64,000 nt of DNA, taken from assembly GCF_000024905.1 (NCBI RefSeq), contig NC_013522.1:434001-498000 (forward strand), in the 5' to 3' direction. Made by a program: the position numbers and the translations under genes. This document shows positions 59,542 through 64,000 of this stretch, in pieces. The stretch comes from Thermanaerovibrio acidaminovorans DSM 6589. GTDB lineage: Bacteria > Synergistota > Synergistia > Synergistales > Synergistaceae. Under the pieces are notes generated by a model. That model searched no databases. It was not told the DNA's origin and saw only the letters and a list, made by a program, of their open reading frames with translations. The stretch's first letter is position 1, and each line of letters opens with the position of its first letter.

Positions 59542-59919
59542 TCAGAATATGGTGCCGTGATCCTCCCGATCGGTCACCTCCGTGGGCCGATTGTCCTGGT
59601 CCACCAGGACCACCTTGAGCCTGTGGTCCCGTGCCTCCTCGGGGGTCATCCAGCAGAAGGCCATTATTATAACCTTGTCCCCCGGCTGAACCAGTCGGGC
59701 GGCGGCCCCGTTCAGACATATGGTGCCCTCGGGTCCCTGGATGACGTAGGTCTCCAGCCGGTTGCCGTTGTCTATGTCCACCACTTGGACCGCCTCGCCG
59801 GGCAGGATCCCCGACAGCTCCAAGAGGTCCTTCCCTATGGTTATGCTCCCCACGTAGTGGAGGTTGGCCTCCGTGACCGTGGCTCGGTGGATCTTGCTTC
59901 TGCACATCTTAAGGAACAC
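59542..59919 (-). CDS. panD: Aspartate 1-decarboxylase precursor
   Basis: A 125-residue self-processing pyruvoyl enzyme giving beta-alanine. KSKIHRATV-like [19 protein letters not shown] includes the Gly24-Ser25 cleavage site when translation begins at GTG 59919; that numbering and GGAGG 8 bases upstream favour GTG over ATG 59925. First gene of the pantothenate operon, with a TATAAT box at 59982-59987 on the minus strand. Confidence 0.95.
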   Translation of the reverse strand: MFLKMCRSKIHRATVTEANLHYVGSITIGKDLLELSGILPGEAVQVVDIDNGNRLETYVIQGPEGTICLNGAAARLVQPGDKVIIMAFCWMTPEEARDHRLKVVLVDQDNRPTEVTDREDHGTIF

Positions 59920-59981
59920 TGGCATCTCCTCCGATTTTTACCCCTTGGGTCCCCGATGGTTTAGGGGTTTTTACCTAGCCA

Positions 59982-59987
59982 ATTATA
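59982..59987 (-). promoter_or_regulatory. Likely -10 box of the pan operon promoter
   Basis: TATAAT on the minus strand, 63 bases before the panD start. The -35 region is poor (GTCCGT at 16 bases), so only the -10 is called. Confidence 0.45.
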
Positions 59988-60063
59988 AGGGAAATCCCCG
60001 TAAACGGACCCTCCCATGGGGGGTATATTGTGCCCAGATCCTGATCGAAAGGGGAGTTGATCC

Positions 60064-60444
60064 ATGAAGAGGACGGGAGCGTGGATTTTGGCCGCCATGC
60101 TGGCGGTGTTGGTGGCGGGCAGCGCCTTCGCGGGCCCAAGGGTGGGCTACGGCGGGGGCTGGGGCTGGGATGGCCAATGTGGCCCTGGGGGCCGTAGGGG
60201 GCACCAAATGATGATGGGTCCCTACGGTTTCATGGGCCCTGTGGACCCCAAGGACGTCCCCAAGGAGGTCCAGGACTTGATGAGGGAGGCGGAGAGGCTT
60301 CACCTTCAGATGAGGATGGCCTTCACGGAGGAGAAGGTGGACCGGGCCAAGGTACTTGGTCTGCACGACAAGCTTCATGATCTCCATGGCAAGATAGCCC
60401 GCTGGAGGCTGGAGGAGGCCATCAAGAGGGCCAACGCCAAGTAG
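60064..60444 (+). CDS. Small secreted Gly/Met-rich helical protein (Spy/CpxP-like)
   Basis: A 126-residue exported protein with a signal peptide ending SAFA. A Gly/Met/His-rich linker follows (GHQMMMGPYGFMGP), then a C-terminal helical part with a Lys/Glu/Leu heptad-like pattern (VQDLMREAERLHLQMRMAFT). The layout resembles Spy/CpxP-type periplasmic chaperones or metal-binding stress proteins. The LTxxQ motifs are not clear, so family membership is tentative. ATG 60064 follows AAAGGGGAGTTGATCC; a strong terminator follows. Confidence 0.7.
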   Translation: MKRTGAWILAAMLAVLVAGSAFAGPRVGYGGGWGWDGQCGPGGRRGHQMMMGPYGFMGPVDPKDVPKEVQDLMREAERLHLQMRMAFTEEKVDRAKVLGLHDKLHDLHGKIARWRLEEAIKRANAK

Positions 60445-60460
60445 GCTAGGCGTTGGGTTT

Positions 60461-60493
60461 GAGTGGCCCGGTCCGGTGAGGACCGGGCCACTC
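60461..60493. terminator. Hairpin between the Spy-like gene and the serine hydrolase
   Basis: Perfect 14-bp arms GAGTGGCCCGGTCC and its complement with a 5-base loop lie between two convergent genes. There is no long T-tract (GCATTTG follows). Confidence 0.7.
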
Positions 60494-60506
60494 GCATTTG
60501 GGCCCA

Positions 60507-62420
60507 TCAGAACCGGAAGCCCAGAAGGTTCCAGTGGTTGAGGAACCAGAGGCCCCCAAGGGCCCCCGCCAGGGAGAGCAGGAAGGCCAGGGTGTCCAGC
60601 GGGATCCCCCTGCCCTGGGGCCTGGCCAGGTGGTAGAGGGAGATGCCCAGAGGCACCAGGCCCGCGAAGGGCAGGGCGAAGAGGGCCTTCACCTGCCAGG
60701 GGATCCCTATCCTCAGCTGGTAGCCCATGAGGCGGTCCGCCAGATACAGCCCAGCCAGGAAGGCCCAGGTGGTCAGCCAGTGGAGGGAGATGAAGCCCCA
60801 CTTGGTTGGCCATTCGGAGGGTTCATCGTACCGGGGCTTGAGGCGTCCTAAGGCCCCCGCCGCCCATATTAGGGCGGAGGCGGTCCCCAGGACCCCGAAG
60901 GACCAGAGGAAGGCCCGGGAGGCGGTGGGGCCGTCCAGGGGGTGCATGGGTTCGTAGGTCTCGTAGGGCTCCCGGATGAACAGGAACTTGACCTTGCCGT
61001 CCGGCCCCCTGCGCAGGGCCATCCGCTCGGTGCCATCCAGGCTTATCAGCAGGTCCTGGGATAGGGGGATCCAGGTGGACGTGGGCCGGTCCCAGTCCTC
61101 CGGGTAGGAGACCGACACGGTCCCGTCCTGGTTGGCGTACACCTCTATGGGCTGGTCGAACATGAGGTATGCGGCGTCCACGGTGGTCCTGGGGCGGCGA
61201 ATGTGTCGGTACCTCCCCTCCAGGTGAGCCGGAACCGGGGAGCTGGGCTCCCCCTGGGGCTTGATGGCCGGGGGCGCCAGGTAGCGTTCCACCAGCGCCT
61301 CCTTGAGGCGATCCCTTATCTGGGGCACGTCCCCGTTCATGGCCAGGAAGAAGCCGAAGGACCGCTGGGGGACCAGCACCAGCAGGCTGGTGAATCCGTC
61401 CAGGTCCCCCCCGTGCTCCAGCACCGTGAGCCCCCTCACCGAGGTCTGGTACATGCCCAGCGTGGCCCCCGGAAGGGACGGGTGGTTGTGGAAGGCGGGG
61501 GTGAGCAGCTCCCGGACCGCCTTGGGGTGTAGCGCCTGCCGGCCGTCCAGGATGCCGTCCTTGAGCAGGGCCCGGATAAGCTTGGCCATGTCCCTCCCGC
61601 AGGAGTTGAAGGATATGGCGGGGGCCTCCAGGAAGTATGCGTACTGGGCGGGGTATGGGTCCGGTGCGGAGTAGTAGCCCGCCGCGGAGTCCCTGTCCAT
61701 GGCCTGGTCGCTCACGAAGCCGCTCTTGGTCATCTTGAGGGGGTCCAGGACGTTCTTCTTCACCGTGGAGTGGAAGCTGCGCCTTGTGGCCCCCTCGATG
61801 GCGGAGCCCACCAGGGCCAGGCCGAAGTTGGAGTAGGAGTAGACCTCCCCGGGGGGGAGGATCCGTCGGGGGGCCATCTTCTTCAGGGCCCGGGAGAAGG
61901 ATAGCTCCTCCAGCGCGTCCTGGGCCTCGGTGCCGATCCATCGGTCCTCGAAGCCCCCGGAGTGGGTGAGCAGGTCCCGGATGGTGATGGGCCTCCAGCC
62001 CTGGACGGGGGGGATCTGGATGTGTTTGAGGTATCGGTTCACGTCCTGGTCCAGGGAGAGCCTTCCCCGTTGCTCAAGGGAGAGGGCGGTGAGGGCGGTT
62101 ATGACCTTGGATATGGAGGCGGTTCGGACCACCGTCTCCTCCGTCATGGGCCGTTTGGACTCCAGGTCCGCCATTCCCACCCCGAAGCTGGCGATGACCC
62201 GGTCGTCCGCCACCGCCACGAACACCGCGCCGGGCACGTGGCAGGTCCTCATGGCCCCCTCCAGGAAGCCCCTTACGAAGGAGTTGAACTCCCTGGGGTC
62301 CAGGCCGCCGGCGTTGGGGGATCGCTTCTCAGCGCAGGGGGATGGGGAGGGGACGAACGCCAGGAGCAGCCCCAGGAGGAGGATCCATGGGCGGATTGGC
62401 AAGGCGGATCTGGGTCTCAA
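60507..62420 (-). CDS. Membrane-anchored class-C beta-lactamase-family serine hydrolase
   Basis: A 637-residue protein with an N-terminal signal segment. The beta-lactamase/EstB/PBP4*-type domain has nucleophile Ser102 in the S-x-x-K motif (SISK), the YSN motif in VYSYSNFGLALVG, and HGG in LEHGGDLDGF. After a beta-rich middle region the C-terminus carries three to four hydrophobic segments (about 515-535, 555-575, 585-605 and 610-630). Likely roles are D-amino-acid peptide or ester hydrolysis at the envelope. TTG 62420 follows GGGGTGATGAC. Confidence 0.87.
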   Translation of the reverse strand: MRPRSALPIRPWILLLGLLLAFVPSPSPCAEKRSPNAGGLDPREFNSFVRGFLEGAMRTCHVPGAVFVAVADDRVIASFGVGMADLESKRPMTEETVVRTASISKVITALTALSLEQRGRLSLDQDVNRYLKHIQIPPVQGWRPITIRDLLTHSGGFEDRWIGTEAQDALEELSFSRALKKMAPRRILPPGEVYSYSNFGLALVGSAIEGATRRSFHSTVKKNVLDPLKMTKSGFVSDQAMDRDSAAGYYSAPDPYPAQYAYFLEAPAISFNSCGRDMAKLIRALLKDGILDGRQALHPKAVRELLTPAFHNHPSLPGATLGMYQTSVRGLTVLEHGGDLDGFTSLLVLVPQRSFGFFLAMNGDVPQIRDRLKEALVERYLAPPAIKPQGEPSSPVPAHLEGRYRHIRRPRTTVDAAYLMFDQPIEVYANQDGTVSVSYPEDWDRPTSTWIPLSQDLLISLDGTERMALRRGPDGKVKFLFIREPYETYEPMHPLDGPTASRAFLWSFGVLGTASALIWAAGALGRLKPRYDEPSEWPTKWGFISLHWLTTWAFLAGLYLADRLMGYQLRIGIPWQVKALFALPFAGLVPLGISLYHLARPQGRGIPLDTLAFLLSLAGALGGLWFLNHWNLLGFRF

Positions 62421-62952
62421 GTCATCACCCCGCGGGAAGGTAATTGGGTTAAGTTTTCCAGAATTATATCATGGGGGTCCGGGGGGCGGAAAATGATCGG
62501 GGAGGACCTCATCTGGGTCCTCCCCTGGCGGTTCGGCGGAACCGCTTCCCGGACTGGCTACCGGCGTTGTGGCTACCCTATTCGGTTGTGAGGCTTCGTT
62601 TCGCATGCTACTCCGCCGTTCCCCCCCTTCGGCTGTGGTCTTCACCGGGTCGGCTCAAAGTGAAACTGAACCGGGTCTCCAGCCCACTTACCGCTCTGCT
62701 GTCGGTCCAGCGGTGCGGCGATCTGCTTCGGTTGACCTGCGGACGCCCCCGTGGTGCCCCTTCAGCGCTGGGACCCAACCGCCACCGGAACCCTCGTACG
62801 TGCCCTCCGTTGCAAAAGTCTGCGTCGAGATGACCCGTTTACCCGAAGGTTCCCCCGACCCTCTCTTTAATCGCCCCTCCTCCTAGCTCTTCGCCTAGAT
62901 GATACAAGGAAGTGGCGGTGAATTTCAAGTTCGACCTAGGTTTTTTGTAGCT
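62421..62952 (-). ncRNA. About 0.5 kb non-coding, probably structured RNA region (class unknown; HEARO/omega-RNA-like is one possibility)
   Basis: No convincing gene: the 105-codon + strand frame has an atypical Pro/Ser-rich composition. Two adjacent perfect hairpins lie at 62499-62525 (10-bp arms) and 62528-62545 (GCGGTTC-GGCG-GAACCGC). An 8-base direct repeat ACCGGGTC occurs near 62644 and 62669. On the minus strand AACGAAGCCTCACAACCGA resembles, from memory, a stretch of IscB-associated omega RNAs. No iscB/tnpB-like gene is nearby. A minus-strand TATAAT (62468-62463) lies just before the serine hydrolase gene. Strand is assigned tentatively. Confidence 0.4.
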
Positions 62953-62998
62953 AAAAAAACCGGCGAAAATGGGCAATATCTCCCATTTTCGCCGGTTT
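62953..62998 (-). terminator. Very strong terminator after the phosphohexomutase gene
   Basis: Perfect 17-bp arms (AAACCGGCGAAAATGGG and its complement) with an 8-base loop. Read on the minus strand, the stem ends in TTTTTTT. It separates the mutase transcript from the structured non-coding region. Confidence 0.9.
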
Positions 62999-63039
62999 GC
63001 GTGGTTTCAGGTCATATCCTGCCTGAGGCTAGAGGGGCA

Positions 63040-64000
63040 TCAGAACTCCCACTCGAACTCCCCCAGCCCTGCCTCCAGCAGCCGGGCTTTCATGTCCTTG
63101 CAGATGGTGTCCAGGTCCTCCTGGGTCCTGCCCTCGCAGCGGGTCACCAGCACCGGCTGGGTGTTGGAGGCCCTGACTAGGCCCCAGCCGTTGGGGTAGA
63201 TTATCCTTACCCCGTCCACGGTGATGGTCTGAAGCTTCTCCTTGAGGGCCCGCTCCACCACCCGCTCCACCACCTGGAACTTCACCTGGTCGTTGGGGCA
63301 GTCCACCCGGGTCTCGGCGGTGCTCGGGTACTTGGGTATCCGGGACATGATCTGGGACAGCTTCTCGTCCGTGTTGGAGAGGATCCTCATGAGGCGACCT
63401 GCCGCGTAGAAGGCGTCGTCGAAACCGTAGAACTCGTCGGCGAAGAACATGTGTCCCGAGACCTCCCCGGCGAAGAGGGCGCTTATCTCCTTCATCTTCG
63501 CCTTTATGAGGGAGTGCCCGGACTTCCACCAGAGGGGGCGTCCCCCCATTCGCTGGGCCTCCTCTGGGAGCGCCATGGAGCTCTTGACCTCCACGATCAC
63601 CTCCGCCCCGGGGTGCTTGGGCAGAATCTCGGACCAGTAGAGGATCATTAGCCTGTCCCCCCAGATGACCTCCCCCTGGTCGTCCACAACCCCGATCCGG
63701 TCCGAGTCACCGTCGAAGCCCACCCCCGCGTCGGCCCCGTGGGCCCTGACGGTCTCGATGAGCTTGGGCAGGTTCTCCCTCTTGGTGGGGTCCGGATGGT
63801 GGTTGGGGAAGGTGCCGTCCGGCTCGCTGAATAGCTCGATCACTTCACAGCCTATCCGACGGAGCATCTCCGGCGCGAAGAGCCCGCCGGTGCCGTTGCC
63901 GGAGTCCACCACCACCTTCAGCTTCCTGGACCCCAGGGTTATCTTGGAGGCCAGCATGGATATGTAGGCCTCCTTGATGTCCTCCCGGCGAACCGAGGCG
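63040..64000 (-). CDS. Phosphomannomutase/phosphoglucomutase (N-terminal part beyond window)
   Basis: The frame is open through the right edge (codons for ASVRREDIKEAYIS precede the first in-window Met at 63957), so about 319 C-terminal residues are visible. Domain 2 has VVVDSGNGTGG. The metal loop GFDGDSDRIG is complete. The sugar-binding GEVSGHMFF loop and the C-terminal phosphate-binding RASNTQPVLVTRCEG motif are present. The catalytic phosphoserine of domain 1 lies outside. It interconverts hexose 1- and 6-phosphates for envelope glycans. Confidence 0.92.
   Translation of the reverse strand, partial: ASVRREDIKEAYISMLASKITLGSRKLKVVVDSGNGTGGLFAPEMLRRIGCEVIELFSEPDGTFPNHHPDPTKRENLPKLIETVRAHGADAGVGFDGDSDRIGVVDDQGEVIWGDRLMILYWSEILPKHPGAEVIVEVKSSMALPEEAQRMGGRPLWWKSGHSLIKAKMKEISALFAGEVSGHMFFADEFYGFDDAFYAAGRLMRILSNTDEKLSQIMSRIPKYPSTAETRVDCPNDQVKFQVVERVVERALKEKLQTITVDGVRIIYPNGWGLVRASNTQPVLVTRCEGRTQEDLDTICKDMKARLLEAGLGEFEWEF

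Noticed and set aside
62569-62886. A 105-codon + strand frame in the non-coding region
   Set aside because: Pro/Ser/Arg-rich composition unlike neighbouring genes, no ribosome-binding site, and it lies across apparent RNA hairpins.
62421-62952. RNase P RNA, tmRNA or SRP RNA as identity of the structured region
   Set aside because: Conserved core sequences of these RNAs (for example GAGGAAAGTCC of RNase P or GGAAGGAAGCAGCC-like SRP loops) were not found on either strand.

Overview
The window is GC-rich chromosomal DNA that is almost fully coding, with frequent GTG/TTG starts chosen by strong Shine-Dalgarno sequences. The gene set points to an anaerobic, amino-acid- and purine-fermenting diderm. 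Evidence includes a patatin/POTRA/barrel outer-membrane protein, an exported UshA-type 5'-nucleotidase, molybdenum hydroxylases, phosphotransbutyrylase and a LysW-type lysine operon. A Synergistota member close to Thermanaerovibrio fits best; this is inference from gene content, since no rRNA is present. No tRNA, rRNA, CRISPR array or insertion sequence was found.

Region 1 (1-32.5 kb) is a purine-catabolism island, almost all on the + strand. It opens with FdrA (cut by the left edge), a 58-residue FdrA/YlbE-type fragment, a DUF1116 (YlbE-like) protein and a cyclase-family hydrolase. A three-subunit molybdenum hydroxylase and an NCS2 permease follow. A CNNM/CorC-type membrane protein lies on the opposite strand. 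A YheO-type regulator then precedes diaminopropionate ammonia-lyase (ygeX/dpaL), ssnA, ygfK, ygeY and ygeW, the core of the anaerobic urate-degradation cluster known from Escherichia coli and gut anaerobes. Next come a second NCS2 permease, a CDA-fold deaminase, adenine deaminase, an AzgA-type permease, a hydantoinase (hyuA) and a second molybdenum-hydroxylase set with different subunit fusions. Together these genes can import purines, deaminate adenine, hydroxylate or dehydroxylate hypoxanthine/xanthine/urate, open the rings and recover ammonia and carbamoyl groups.

Region 2 (32.5-40.7 kb) holds an acyltransferase, a DUF502 membrane protein, a Crp/Fnr regulator with a candidate palindromic operator, and a DUF969-DUF979-pyroglutamyl peptidase operon. 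It also holds a chemoreceptor pseudogene with an internal deletion and a frameshift, a secreted 5'-nucleotidase and an amidohydrolase.

Region 3 (40.7-47.8 kb) starts with a good sigma70-type promoter and a T-box leader with AAG triplets in the probable specifier region. It continues with lysW, lysX, two tiny ORFs around an internal terminator, a compact citrate-synthase-fold enzyme, then lysY, lysZ, lysJ and lysK. This is carrier-protein-dependent lysine (or ornithine) synthesis. The citrate-synthase-like gene and internal terminator are the most unusual parts. A FolT-like ECF substrate-binding protein runs convergently.

Region 4 (47.8-64 kb) holds phosphotransbutyrylase, a butyrate-kinase homologue lacking key nucleotide/phosphate motifs, an alpha/beta hydrolase, a PhoU-domain protein and xanthine phosphoribosyltransferase (gpt). 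Two secreted proteins of unknown function, a proline racemase-family enzyme and the PlpD-like outer-membrane phospholipase follow. The complete pantothenate operon panD-panC-panB-panE, a small secreted Met/Gly-rich protein and a membrane-anchored class-C beta-lactamase-type serine hydrolase come next. The region ends with about 0.5 kb of non-coding, probably structured sequence and a phosphohexomutase cut by the right edge.
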